IMG/VR virus record: IMGVR_UViG_3300034682_000226
Location: 1 to 39,678 of that record
Reading direction: 5' to 3' (one strand)
DNA length: 39,678 nucleotides
From: a virus
Part shown: piece after piece, positions 16,098 to 23,827 of the stretch
Layout of the letters: the number at the start of each line of letters is the position of its first letter
Position numbering within the stretch: the stretch's first letter is position 1
Notes under the pieces: generated by a model
The model's database searches: none
What the model saw: only the letters and a program-made list of their open reading frames with translations
What the model was told of the DNA's origin: nothing
Translations under genes and position numbers: made by a program

Positions 16098-16406
16098 TCA
16101 GCTCTGAACCGACTCGCATTTTTGCTCTGGTAATTCGTTCTCCGGCATCAGCATTGGACTTGGGTGTATGCAGATCACCTTGATAAAAATCCGGCGACAA
16201 GCCATTCGCCCAGGTTCCGGCTTGCAACGCCGAGTCTCGGCCATTTTTTCCACGCAGCGCAATGACCTCAGATAGAGCACCACCTTTCCCGCATCGCTGG
16301 CCGGTATCCCAAGCAGATATGACACATCATAGAGGTCGAAGAACTTACCATGTTTGAAAGCCCACCTTGCGACCTTCAACGCCGGCCACTTCCATTTGCT
16401 GTCCAT
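16098..16406 (-). CDS. Small DNA-binding-like protein (possible CaiF/GrlA type)
   Basis: The ATG at 16406 has a strong AAGGAGGG site. The 102-residue product starts MDSKWKWPALKVARWAFKHG and continues 'FFDLYDVSYLLGIPASDAGKVVLYLRSL', which looks like a winged helix-turn-helix, then basic Cys-containing residues and 'RRIFIKVICI'. This resembles the CaiF/GrlA transcription regulators found on mobile elements. Upstream is a 9-bp inverted repeat at 16440-16466 that could be its operator. The family call is tentative. Confidence 0.5.
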   Translation of the reverse strand: MDSKWKWPALKVARWAFKHGKFFDLYDVSYLLGIPASDAGKVVLYLRSLRCVEKMAETRRCKPEPGRMACRRIFIKVICIHPSPMLMPENELPEQKCESVQS

Positions 16407-17110
16407 TGAGTCCCTCCTTATGCCACCCTATCAATGTAGCGGGTGTGTAGTCGCACCACACACCCGGATAGAGTCGATTTATTGGTGCAGTGATTGCACT
16501 ATCAATGGAGTTGTGCCACTGGGGGAAGCAATGCACCAAGAAATGTGCACACGATAGAGAAATTGAGGCATATGGTTATGCCGTGGCGTGATGCTTTTGG
16601 TGACGTTGTAAAACCGAATTATACAACATGGGCTGCTCGAACTCTTGATGTCATGACGACAGACTGTAGGCATCTGAAGTGCGGAAATCCCCCAAGAGGA
16701 ACCAGCAAGAGCTCTATGTAAAGCTGCACTATCAGTGCAGTTGAACACAAAACAACCAAACGATTTATTAACAGAAAAAAATTTTCATTAAGTTATAAAT
16801 TAGTGAGCACTCACAAACACACGCATAAGCCACGGAAGTTATGCAATTGCGGCCTATAAACATATGATAGCAAGCACTAACACAATGGCGTTATGCACAG
16901 ACTTATCCACAGAAAACGTGAATAGTTTGAGTGATTTGGAACTCTTGCAACCTGAAGAATTTGCGTTTACCGTGGTTTGGCAATTTTCAAAAGCCATTTT
17001 AATTCAGTGGCTTTTCATCTTACAGAAGCGAAGGAAACATCATATGAGACTGATGACTATTCACGAACATAGAGATTTAACGATTCACAAACCGCCAATA
17101 GGAGGACTAT
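16407..17110. other. Intergenic region with inverted repeats and two DnaA boxes
   Basis: The region is AT-rich. It holds a 9-bp inverted repeat (CGGGTGTGT / ACACACCCG, 16440-16466), a hairpin CTGCACT-ATC-AGTGCAG near 16722-16738, and two DnaA boxes at 16891-16911. A 106-codon frame starting at 16864 covers part of it but lacks a ribosome site and runs into the well-signalled gene at 17111, so I do not call it. The region probably carries the promoter and leader of that gene. Confidence 0.5.
16891..16911 (+). promoter_or_regulatory. Two tandem DnaA boxes
   Basis: TTATGCACA (16891-16899) and TTATCCACA (16903-16911) are separated by 3 nt. The second is the perfect high-affinity E. coli DnaA box. 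They lie in AT-rich DNA upstream of a small plus-strand gene. They could link that gene to the cell cycle or replication initiation, or mark a DnaA-titration site. Confidence 0.6.
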
Positions 17111-17323
17111 ATGGCAAAGAAGAGACGCGGCAATCAGGCCGCAAAGCGCAGCTGCAGCTGCAAACAAAAGGCCCATCAACATGATGCTGACAGGCCTAAG
17201 AGCATGACTGGGAAGTTGTTGTTACTAGCAACCACGACCCTGTTACCGATACTGCCTCACATCAAGAACGGTTCCGACGCCATCTTAGCAGTGAGAGACT
17301 TGTATCTAGCTTTTTTTAACTAA
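17111..17323 (+). CDS. Small basic protein with one membrane segment
   Basis: AGGAGG lies 5 nt before the ATG and a strong terminator follows the stop by 4 nt, so this is a self-contained gene. The 70-residue product begins MAKKRRGNQAAKRSCSCKQ, strongly basic with a C-S-C motif, then has a hydrophobic stretch at about 34-49 ('KLLLLATTTLLPILPHI') and an amphipathic C-terminus. A long AT-rich leader with two DnaA boxes precedes it. A toxin-like role is possible from size and topology, but there is no direct sign. Unknown function. Confidence 0.6.
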   Translation: MAKKRRGNQAAKRSCSCKQKAHQHDADRPKSMTGKLLLLATTTLLPILPHIKNGSDAILAVRDLYLAFFN

Positions 17324-17327
17324 CTTT

Positions 17328-17352
17328 GTGGGGGCCATGCCCCCACTTCTTA
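17328..17352 (+). terminator. Strong terminator after the small membrane-protein gene
   Basis: GTGGGGGC-CAT-GCCCCCAC, an 8-bp GC-rich stem with a three-base loop, is followed by TTCTTATT. The stem is bidirectional in principle but the T-rich side is on the plus strand. Confidence 0.85.
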
Positions 17353-17544
17353 TTAACTAATATGGGTAAAATTATATACTGTTGACGCCATAGTCAAACC
17401 ATTTCGTTCGGATATCAGAACGCTATAAATGCGATATCCAGCGACTGATTCTGTACTTCTACTTGTAAATCATGTTCATGCGAAGAGCCTGTTACTAGTA
17501 ACGCCAACCCATAGTTTTCTCAGTACCATCTCAAATACTATACA

Positions 17545-18174
17545 TCACGCCGCAGTAACTCGCTTGTAGAAGGCTTCCACCTCACTCTCCTGCACATGGC
17601 ACCAGGCCAGCACCGCCTGATAGAGCGGGTACCACTGCCGTTCCCACTCACCACGGGTCAGGGTACCCAGTAGCGGCTCGATGGCTCGGCGAACCTGAGT
17701 GCCCGGGATTGGACGCAGGCCGGTACCGTTACAGCGCGGGCATGTCTTGTCTATCGCCTTGCCGTGCAGGCGGCTCAACTCCAGATCGCGGATCACTCCG
17801 CGCCCACGGCAGAACTGCGGGTGACAGGCTGCCCCGGGGGTATCCACGGTGCGGCAAAAGTGTTGCACAGCGAGGGCAGCCAGCGCCTTAAGCGCCATGC
17901 CGTGCCCACGCGTCTTGTTGGCTCCCACATACGTTGGCGCCACATTGCTGCAGTGGGCCATCACGCCGCGCACTGCCATGGCGTGGCTCTCCCTGTCCTT
18001 GGTGTAGCGGGCCATAATCAGCGCCAGGCCAACGGCCTCATATTTCTGCACCAGCCCCAGCGCTCCCAGCACATCTGCCTTGGTCAAATGACTTGCTCCT
18101 GTCGAGCGGGATTGAATGGCCTGGATCATCACCGAACGTGGGGCGCCGATGGAGATTGCATATTCGAGCCGCAT
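17545..18174 (-). CDS. Late antiterminator Q
   Basis: The 209-residue protein resembles lambdoid Q proteins of the phage 82/HK97 class. It has a cysteine-rich region with 'HPQFCRGRGVIRDL' and 'DKTCPRCNGTGLRPIPGT', a zinc-finger-like C-x-x-C-x-G-x-G element, and a C-terminal helical domain. Q loads on RNA polymerase at the late promoter and lets it pass terminators such as those before the lysis genes. It is the last gene of the early-right operon, as in lambda, and overlaps the DUF1064 gene by 1 nt. Confidence 0.85.
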   Translation of the reverse strand: MRLEYAISIGAPRSVMIQAIQSRSTGASHLTKADVLGALGLVQKYEAVGLALIMARYTKDRESHAMAVRGVMAHCSNVAPTYVGANKTRGHGMALKALAALAVQHFCRTVDTPGAACHPQFCRGRGVIRDLELSRLHGKAIDKTCPRCNGTGLRPIPGTQVRRAIEPLLGTLTRGEWERQWYPLYQAVLAWCHVQESEVEAFYKRVTAA

Positions 18175-18530
18175 CAGAATGCCTCCAATGACCAGTTGGC
18201 GCCTTTGCGCATCACACCGACAAATGTGAACATCCAGTGCTGCTTGGCGGCCACCTTGATCTTGACCCGGGCGTCATCCTCCCAGAACCCCTTCACCTCG
18301 TGCAGCTCGATCAAGCCATCCTTGCCCACCACCATGAAGTCAGGGGTGTAGAAGGTCTTATCGGCCAGCTTCAGCTTGAGCGGCTCGAACTCATAAGAGA
18401 GGATCTCCCCCGCCAGCATCAACAGGCGCAGGTGATCGGCATAGGCCTGCTCTGTCTGGTTCATCTTGCCGGGCACCGGCCGTGGCCGTGCCCTGCCCTT
18501 TACCTGCTTGTTCCCACTGTAAGGCGTCAT
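18174..18530 (-). CDS. DUF1064 nuclease-like protein (PD-(D/E)XK type)
   Basis: The start at 18530 (MTPYSGNKQVKGRARP) overlaps the stop of the DUF968 gene by 4 nt and gives 118 residues. The core 'KTFYTPDFMVVGKDGLIELHEVKGFW' contains P-D and E-x-K, the metal site of PD-(D/E)XK nucleases, and matches the phage DUF1064 family. Such proteins sit next to DUF968 and Q in many lambdoid genomes. A role in recombination or Holliday-junction resolution, like RusA, is inference. Confidence 0.8.
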   Translation of the reverse strand: MTPYSGNKQVKGRARPRPVPGKMNQTEQAYADHLRLLMLAGEILSYEFEPLKLKLADKTFYTPDFMVVGKDGLIELHEVKGFWEDDARVKIKVAAKQHWMFTFVGVMRKGANWSLEAF

Positions 18531-19516
18531 CCAAACACTCCCAGGCCAGCGGCCTTGTTTAACGTCATCGCGACGTGAACCAGCTGGCTGCCGTGGGTAC
18601 GCTCCCACTGCTGCCAGCCCTTGTTGTGCAATTCCATGTGCGCATCGTGACTAAGCGGAAAGGTCATCAGATCGTTTGCCTTACTGCCCATCACGCTTAG
18701 GCCGTGCCCGATCGCATGGTGCGCCTCGACCCCCTCGGTCTGGCCTGTCACCACGCAGGGCAGCTGGCGCACGAACGCCAGATAGTTTGCGGACTCCCAG
18801 CGCTTCATCTTGGGGCGTGGGATATACAGCATCGGGGGATCCGGGTCGATGGCCTTTACCGCCTGCTTGGCGCGGATCTTGGGCCGCAACTCAGCCAGAG
18901 GGTCCAGCTCCAGCAGGGCATCCTGGTTCACCCGATAGCGGGCATCGGTCTCCCGATAACCGCGACCGGGCACCAGCACCCGCTCAGGCTCCAGTGGCGG
19001 CAAACGGCAGGCGTGGCGCACCACAGCGATCGGCAGATGCCCCTGCACCTTGTAAACGCTGGCCCACCAACAGAGATCTCGTGCCTGCAACTGGGCAAGC
19101 TGAACCCCGCACCACCCGGCAACCCGGGTCAGCAGCGCCCGCACAATGGCGGTGGAATGCTTGGCTGGGTTGAATGGCAACTGACCATCCCGATACTCGT
19201 TATCGTGGTGCCAGCACAGAGGGAGCGGCAGCCCACCCATCTCAGTGGTGACTGTCTCGCCAACACACCCCTCGCCGATCAGGCAGTGGCCCACGCTGCG
19301 CAAGGCCAGTTCGCCACCGGCAGCTTTGACGATATCGGGGTGAAGCAGCGAGCTGGCTAGATCGGGGAACTGATCCAGCAAATCGCCCCCCTCTGTGGCG
19401 GGTACCAGCATTGCCGGACGATTGCCAAGGGATGAGCGCAGCTTGGCCAACCCATCCCCTACCGCCAGCAACACCATCCCCATCTCAGGTACAAAGACCG
19501 GATGGGTAGGGTTCAC
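18527..19516 (-). CDS. DUF968 protein with HNH-like nuclease domain
   Basis: The 329-residue protein has an N-terminal region of unknown role (about 1-220) and a C-terminal domain with 'YLAFVRQLPCVVTGQTEGVEAHHAIGHG' and 'LMTFPLSHDAHMELHNKGWQQWE', the His-rich HNH-like pattern of DUF968. In phages these proteins occur with NinB/NinG or RusA-type recombination genes. Here it is coupled to the DUF1064 gene. Confidence 0.8.
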   Translation of the reverse strand: MNPTHPVFVPEMGMVLLAVGDGLAKLRSSLGNRPAMLVPATEGGDLLDQFPDLASSLLHPDIVKAAGGELALRSVGHCLIGEGCVGETVTTEMGGLPLPLCWHHDNEYRDGQLPFNPAKHSTAIVRALLTRVAGWCGVQLAQLQARDLCWWASVYKVQGHLPIAVVRHACRLPPLEPERVLVPGRGYRETDARYRVNQDALLELDPLAELRPKIRAKQAVKAIDPDPPMLYIPRPKMKRWESANYLAFVRQLPCVVTGQTEGVEAHHAIGHGLSVMGSKANDLMTFPLSHDAHMELHNKGWQQWERTHGSQLVHVAMTLNKAAGLGVFG

Positions 19517-19779
19517 GCCAGCTTCTCCACCATCTCGAGCTTGTCGAGCAACGGGCCTAGGCGAGCAAGCAGCTGATAGCTGGCGCTGCGGCGCAGGGCA
19601 GCTGATTCGGAGGCGATAACGCGGCGAGCGGCCTCGGCGGCGGTCAGGCCAGGACTGGCGGTGTTGATAGAGCGGAACAGCTCGGCACTGGTATTGAGTT
19701 CGGCGCCAATCGGATTGGCTGCCTGCTGCTGCAAATGGCGAGTTCTGGCCATGCTGCGGCTGTTGAATTTACTGCTCAT
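19513..19779 (-). CDS. Small unknown helical protein
   Basis: The 88-residue product starts MSSKFNSRSMARTRHLQ with AAGGGG upstream. It is Ala/Leu/Arg-rich and probably all helical ('GLTAAEAARRVIASESAALRR'). It overlaps both neighbours by a few nt, within the early operon. No domain recognised. Confidence 0.55.
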   Translation of the reverse strand: MSSKFNSRSMARTRHLQQQAANPIGAELNTSAELFRSINTASPGLTAAEAARRVIASESAALRRSASYQLLARLGPLLDKLEMVEKLA

Positions 19780-19981
19780 GTGACCCCTTTACCTCACGGT
19801 AGTGGTTCAGCCGATCGCGAAAATACTCCTGGTACTCCGCTGGCTGTTGAGTGATGGCCTTGGCTAAATCTGCACGACTCGCCAGACCGAGGCGACACCG
19901 CCAAACAAGGTAGGCCGCCTGCTTATCCAATTGTACCCTCTGACGGTCCCCTTCAGGAAGCCTCGCCAGATTGAATGTCAT
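19769..19981 (-). CDS. Small unknown protein, paralogue of the gene at 13880-14071
   Basis: The 70-residue product has GAGG upstream of its ATG. It begins MTFNLARLPEGDRQRVQLDKQ and shares with the other copy the pattern F-N-x-x-x-L-P, R-V-x-x-D-K, A-A-Y-x-V-W, followed by a region that differs. Similar small proteins are frequent in early operons of Aeromonas-type phages, as far as I can recall. Function unknown. Confidence 0.65.
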   Translation of the reverse strand: MTFNLARLPEGDRQRVQLDKQAAYLVWRCRLGLASRADLAKAITQQPAEYQEYFRDRLNHYREVKGSHEQ

Positions 19982-20249
19982 GGCCGGATACCTCGCTTTT
20001 TATCCTGTGCGCGGCACTGGAGGCATGATCAGCAGCAAAGGCCAACGCCTCCGGCGTTATCCCACTGCTGGCCGCATGGCGCATCACCTCGGCGGTTCGC
20101 TCCAGCTCATACAAAGCCTTGGCTAGCTGCACCTCCAGCACGGTAGCATTGCGCACTACCTCCCCGTTGCTATCCACCACGAAATGAAGCGAACCGGCAA
20201 ACGGCCCGCTGTAAGGCCGCAGTGATAACCCGCAGGGTAGGCGCATCAT
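19953..20249 (-). CDS. Small unknown protein
   Basis: The 98-residue product starts MMRLPCGLSLRPYSG and has 'LHFVVDSNGEVVRNATVLEVQLAKALYELERTAEVM', a beta-strand part followed by a helix. GGTGAGG lies before the ATG pair, which overlaps the stop of the exonuclease gene by 4 nt. The last 29 nt overlap the next gene. No family recognised. Confidence 0.55.
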   Translation of the reverse strand: MMRLPCGLSLRPYSGPFAGSLHFVVDSNGEVVRNATVLEVQLAKALYELERTAEVMRHAASSGITPEALAFAADHASSAAHRIKSEVSGHDIQSGEAS

Positions 20250-20836
20250 GCCTCACCCCCAGCAAGCTGCTGCCTGAACGCTTTCAGAATGGCGATCAGA
20301 TAGGCCGCCTCATGGCGAGCGTCGTGCAGGGCGTGGTGACGGACACCCTCGAATGGGAGCTGATACTTGGGATCGATGTCCAGCAGCTGGCGGCCCATCC
20401 AGACCACAGTGCGAAGGCTCTGGTTCCCACGAAACCACCAAGGTTGTTCCACACCCCATTGCCGGTAGGCATCTGCCAGTAGCACGTTGTCGAACTCGCT
20501 ACCATTACCCATCAGCTCAACCGCGGCCACCTTGTCAAAATGACGGCCCAAGAAGTTGGATAGGGCATTGAGGGCATCGACCAGAAACAAGCGGCCAGCG
20601 TTGCCAAACATCTCCTCCCACGCGACAGGACTCTCGGCTTTCTGTCTTTCCCAAAATGCCATCGTGTCATCGTCCCGCTGGCGGCCCTGCGCCAAATCAA
20701 CCCGGCAGTAGAACTCATCTACGACCTGCAGCATCGCCACATCGACAATCACCACCCCGATCGAACCAATCACGGCATCTAGGCTTTGAGCGAGCGTCTC
20801 AATATCCACGACCGCGACCAGATTGGGGTTACTCAT
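20246..20836 (-). CDS. DEDDh 3'-5' exonuclease (Rv2179c/exo VIII-like)
   Basis: The 196-residue enzyme shows the four-acid plan of DnaQ-type exonucleases: 'VVDIETLAQSLDAVIGSIG' near the start (D-x-E), 'ELMGNGSEFDNVLLADAY' in the middle (Asp) and 'HHALHDARHEAAYL' at the end (His, Asp). The pattern fits the Rv2179c-like family that occurs in phages near recombination genes. It probably trims DNA or RNA 3' ends during recombination or replication. AAGGAG lies upstream of the ATG. Confidence 0.85.
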   Translation of the reverse strand: MSNPNLVAVVDIETLAQSLDAVIGSIGVVIVDVAMLQVVDEFYCRVDLAQGRQRDDDTMAFWERQKAESPVAWEEMFGNAGRLFLVDALNALSNFLGRHFDKVAAVELMGNGSEFDNVLLADAYRQWGVEQPWWFRGNQSLRTVVWMGRQLLDIDPKYQLPFEGVRHHALHDARHEAAYLIAILKAFRQQLAGGEA

Positions 20837-21195
20837 ACTGCATGCTCCTTAGATTGTGCCCGATTATTACGGCGCTTTGCTCCGAGCTCATAACGGAGAT
20901 CAATTTCACAACCCCCTGCTCCTTCGTCATCGTCCTCTTCCTCGGCCCCATCAACAGACTTGGCCATGGCAACGCAGCATTCTTGGCAGAAGTAAAACGA
21001 ACCTATCTCGCCTTCAAAAATCTCAACAAGGTTGCGACCAGTTTCACCAACCTTCGTTTCAGCATCGCAGATGTGGCAAACGTGAGGCTTTCTGAACTTG
21101 ACGATCTTGTCTTTCAGGGTTCTATCACCACAGCTTCCGAAATCCCCTTCGAATGGGTTGAAGCAGAGAGATGATTCCAGCTGTTCTTTGTTCAT
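20833..21195 (-). CDS. Small zinc-ribbon-like protein
   Basis: The 120-residue product begins with MNKEQLESSLCFNPFEGDF and has two cysteine pairs, 'HVCHICDAE' and 'YFCQECCVAM', consistent with one zinc site. An acidic run 'GAEEEDDDEG' follows. The two C-x-x-C knuckles support a nucleic-acid or protein-binding role, but the family is not recognised. It overlaps both neighbours by 4 nt. Confidence 0.6.
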   Translation of the reverse strand: MNKEQLESSLCFNPFEGDFGSCGDRTLKDKIVKFRKPHVCHICDAETKVGETGRNLVEIFEGEIGSFYFCQECCVAMAKSVDGAEEEDDDEGAGGCEIDLRYELGAKRRNNRAQSKEHAV

Positions 21196-21998
21196 GCCGC
21201 CACCTTCCCCAGCCCGACCTTTGCCAGCAGATCGGCAAACCGGCTCTGGTACCAGTGCGGAGCAGTCTCTCGCTGACAGCGCGAATCTACGATGTTCTTG
21301 CCATAGCGCAGCCCGGCAGCCGTGATCGACCAGAACTCCTTCTGTTTTTCCGGGGTCTTGGAAGAGGGGCGGGTCATCTTGACGAGCAGCCCTTTCGACT
21401 CCAGCAGGGCGTTGAAGTAGCGCACGCCCATGGTCACACCATGCTGCTTGAGCCCCTCGGTTGCCGAGAAGGTAGCCCGCGAACTGCCATCGGTGGCATC
21501 GCTCGGCGCATCAATGGCGTAACTCGGCAGCAGATTTGGCAGGCCGTGCTGGCGTTGAATGGTCTGCAGCATCCCCAGCTTGCCGGAGTTGCTGACGTTC
21601 AGCATACGGGCGGCAGTCTCGACAAACAGCAGCTCCACCTGCACCGCCTCCACATTGACCGCGGGGCGGGCCACCTGGTATTGACCGGTCTTGCGCAGGG
21701 ATGGCAACACCTCACCGGTCACCCAGCGCTTGAACGCCCTGGCCGCTGGCAACTTGCTGCCGAAGATCAGCGCATAGACCCCACCCTCATCGAGGAAGGA
21801 GACCTCCTGCACCCCGCTGGTTGTGGGGGTGTCGCGTTTCACGACATCCCCCTCATCCACATGGCGCTTCACGGCATCCCGCGCATTGCTGTAGCCCAGC
21901 GCCTTGCACACATCGACCGCGCAGAACAGCACGCGCCCCTCCTCCTGGATCAGCCGCACCTTGCCAAATTCCGCACTGTCAAAACTCAACACCTGCAT
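21192..21998 (-). CDS. BRO-N antirepressor-like protein
   Basis: The 268-residue protein has an N-terminal BRO domain: 'EEGRVLFCAVDVCKALGYSNARDAVKRHV' then 'FLDEGGVYALIFGSKLPAARAFKRWVTGEVLPSLRKTG', here as two separate stretches. The C-terminal part, from 'GMLQTIQRQHGLPNLLP' on, is a second DNA-binding-like domain with 'MGVRYFNALLESKGLL'. Antirepressors of this type oppose CI-like repressors during induction. GGGAGAG lies before the ATG. Confidence 0.88.
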   Translation of the reverse strand: MQVLSFDSAEFGKVRLIQEEGRVLFCAVDVCKALGYSNARDAVKRHVDEGDVVKRDTPTTSGVQEVSFLDEGGVYALIFGSKLPAARAFKRWVTGEVLPSLRKTGQYQVARPAVNVEAVQVELLFVETAARMLNVSNSGKLGMLQTIQRQHGLPNLLPSYAIDAPSDATDGSSRATFSATEGLKQHGVTMGVRYFNALLESKGLLVKMTRPSSKTPEKQKEFWSITAAGLRYGKNIVDSRCQRETAPHWYQSRFADLLAKVGLGKVAA

Positions 21999-22075
21999 GT
22001 CACTCTCCCGATTGTCATGAATGGTCAGACCAAATAATACTGTTTATTTATACAGCCAACAATCTGCTGTGGTGG

Positions 22076-23122
22076 TTATTTACCTTGTGGCTTTGGCCAA
22101 ATATTCAGATGCTTAGCCTTGAACACCTCCAAAAAGCTGGCATCACTATCATCGCTGTAAAGCAGCTGCTCAATAGCCGCTCTTGATGCCCTGCCCTGCT
22201 GCTCCAGCAGATATTCGGCGTAGACGGAGACGCCCATGTTGGGGTTGGCCTTGGCCAGCACCTTGGGATCCGTCCAGTCGTCACCCTCGTCAATGGTGTA
22301 GATGATGCCGAACAGCTCATCATCCGGCACCGTGCCCGCCAGCATCTCGATCACCTCCCGCCGTTTGTCATAGCAGGGGCCGTCGATGTTGGTTCCGGCG
22401 GTGGACTGCATCCACTGCACCACGTTGGCTCTGGCCTCATCGCCTTCAACGACCACGCCGTCAAGGTGATATGGCAACAGCTCTTGGTAGTTATCGACAA
22501 TAACGCCGGTTGGAAAGTGTGGTTCGTGGTATGGGTTGCTGCGGATCTCCTCCAGCACACCATCAGCCATGGTGTAGGCGCCACCGACCAGCGCCTTTAC
22601 CCCATACTGATCGCGCAGAATGTCAGAGCGGCTCACCATCTGCTTGACGATGCCGAACAACTCATAAGCTGCCTGCCGGGTTTGGGCAGCAACGCGAACA
22701 TCAGCAGCCGGTTCATCGTCGGCGAGCAGGCAGAGCCCAACCGCTCCGGCCAGCGTGGTGTTGCCGTTCTTTCTTGGCGCCTCGGTGTACGCCTGCTTGA
22801 AGCGGCGCAGGCCGTTGCCCTTGCGCACCCAGCCAAAGACACTGCAGACGATGAACATCTGCCACGGCTGAAGCGACAGCAGCAGCTTGCGATAGGCAAA
22901 CTCCCCTTTGGTGTGGGGTAATAACCGAATAAAACGGGCGGCTCGCTCGGCCTTGTCGCTGTCGAAGCGGAACGGGAATGATGGTTCATCCTGCCTTGCC
23001 AGCTCATCGAGGTGGCGCTGGCAGGCCTGGATGGTGTAGCAGCAGGCAGGGATAACCCCTGCCACCACATCCCGCGCATAACCGTTGGCTATCGCCACAT
23101 TCTGATGCACATCGTTCGTCAT
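22076..23122 (-). CDS. Truncated, catalytically dead paralogue of the large terminase
   Basis: The 348-residue product aligns along its whole length with residues 7 to about 332 of the true large terminase, so it has only the ATPase half and lacks the nuclease. Walker A reads K-N-G-N-T with Asn121 in place of the catalytic Lys, and Walker B reads V-I-V-D-N with Asn211 in place of the catalytic Glu. The coding frame is intact, so the changes are not simple decay. It lies in the early-right operon, away from the packaging genes. About 180 nt (22208-22390) are nearly identical to the true gene. A dominant-negative or decoy role against packaging by competitors is my inference. Confidence 0.85.
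   Translation of the reverse strand: MTNDVHQNVAIANGYARDVVAGVIPACCYTIQACQRHLDELARQDEPSFPFRFDSDKAERAARFIRLLPHTKGEFAYRKLLLSLQPWQMFIVCSVFGWVRKGNGLRRFKQAYTEAPRKNGNTTLAGAVGLCLLADDEPAADVRVAAQTRQAAYELFGIVKQMVSRSDILRDQYGVKALVGGAYTMADGVLEEIRSNPYHEPHFPTGVIVDNYQELLPYHLDGVVVEGDEARANVVQWMQSTAGTNIDGPCYDKRREVIEMLAGTVPDDELFGIIYTIDEGDDWTDPKVLAKANPNMGVSVYAEYLLEQQGRASRAAIEQLLYSDDSDASFLEVFKAKHLNIWPKPQGK
22208..22390 (-). repeat. Direct repeat shared with the large terminase gene (copy 2)
   Basis: This segment matches 8338-8516 in the same orientation at roughly 94 percent by eye, while the rest of the two genes is much more diverged. Such a patch suggests gene conversion or a recent recombination. Recombination between the copies would delete the ~14 kb between them. 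Confidence 0.75.
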
Positions 23123-23135
23123 CTGTCGCCGCCCC

Positions 23136-23519
23136 TTATAAATCCAGTACCGCAATACTGGTGATCCACAACTCACCCGCCACCGAGCCCACCTCCAGCT
23201 GGTAGAGATCCATCCCGAAGGCGTGAGCGCGGGTGAACTCCTGCCGCGCCCCCTTGCTCTGCTGCCAGCCAGGCAGAAAGGCCACCGCCTCGCACTCCAT
23301 CAGCATGGGGATGCACATCCGCATATAGGCGTCATGGCTGAAGCCATCCGGCAAGATCGCCGGGTTCATCACCACGGCGCCCAGCTCCTTAAGGTGCGCC
23401 TCGGCCGCAAAGAAGGTCGGACGGTTGAACTCAGGCAGGTCCGTCATCGGGCCAGCCACATACACCTTCACCCCGGCCAGGGCGATCTGGCCTGCTTCCG
23501 TTACCGGTTTATTGGTCAT
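23136..23519 (-). CDS. DUF4406 protein (deoxyribosyltransferase-like fold)
   Basis: The start at 23519 (MTNKPVTEAGQIALAG) has GAGGAGG and gives 127 residues. It contains 'VKVYVAGPMTDLPEFNRPTFFAAEAHLKELG' (split here as the family's Y-V-A-G-P-M-T signature and following helix), 'VMNPAILPDG', and 'LPGWQQSKGARQEFTRAHAFG'. These match DUF4406, related to nucleoside 2-deoxyribosyltransferases and common in phages. A nucleotide-binding or nucleotide-modifying role is likely but unproven. Confidence 0.82.
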   Translation of the reverse strand: MTNKPVTEAGQIALAGVKVYVAGPMTDLPEFNRPTFFAAEAHLKELGAVVMNPAILPDGFSHDAYMRMCIPMLMECEAVAFLPGWQQSKGARQEFTRAHAFGMDLYQLEVGSVAGELWITSIAVLDL

Positions 23520-23628
23520 TGCGAGCCTCCTCGGCTTGGCTTTGAATGGCGGGCGCCCCCACCGACAGATTGGCGGCCAGAAACAGCGCCACAAACACCA
23601 GCATCACCACAAACCCCGCTTTAGCCAT
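23509..23628 (-). CDS. 39-residue membrane or secreted micropeptide
   Basis: A short frame begins with ATG at 23628, with GGGAGG six nt upstream, and ends in TAA inside the start of the DUF4406 gene. The product M-A-K-A-G-F-V-V-M-L-V-F-V-A-L-F-L-A-A-N then ...Q-A-E-E-A-R-N-D-Q has one hydrophobic segment. Good ribosome site and overlap coupling on both sides make it credible. Confidence 0.6.
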   Translation of the reverse strand: MAKAGFVVMLVFVALFLAANLSVGAPAIQSQAEEARNDQ

Positions 23629-23827
23629 GACTGGCCTCCCGGGTCTTGGCTGCCAGTTCGCTCAGCTCGCGGCAGGTCGATACCAACCGCGGCTCATCCT
23701 CGCATTCGCTACCATCAAGCTCGGGACCCACCTCTTGCGCCAACCACTGGCGCACCGTGACCACGATCATCGCCAGCAGCGCCAGCCAGAGCAGCCCCAA
23801 CAAACCAAACATCCATACCAGTTCCAT
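23621..23827 (-). CDS. Small membrane protein
   Basis: The ATG at 23827 has GGAGGAG upstream; 68 residues start MELVWMFGLLGLLWLALLAM, a clear membrane helix, followed by a charged region with 'VGPELDGSECEDEP' and 'CRELSELAAKT'. It overlaps the next micropeptide gene by 8 nt. Function unknown. Confidence 0.6.
   Translation of the reverse strand: MELVWMFGLLGLLWLALLAMIVVTVRQWLAQEVGPELDGSECEDEPRLVSTCRELSELAAKTREASHG

Noticed and set aside
16864-17184. 106-codon plus-strand frame with DnaA boxes inside
   Set aside because: No ribosome site, and it overlaps the start of the well-signalled gene at 17111. The DnaA boxes suggest regulatory DNA instead.
22076-23122. Second terminase considered as a functional packaging enzyme or a decaying pseudogene
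   Set aside because: Both catalytic residues and the nuclease domain are missing, so it cannot package DNA; the intact frame and good operon context argue against plain decay.
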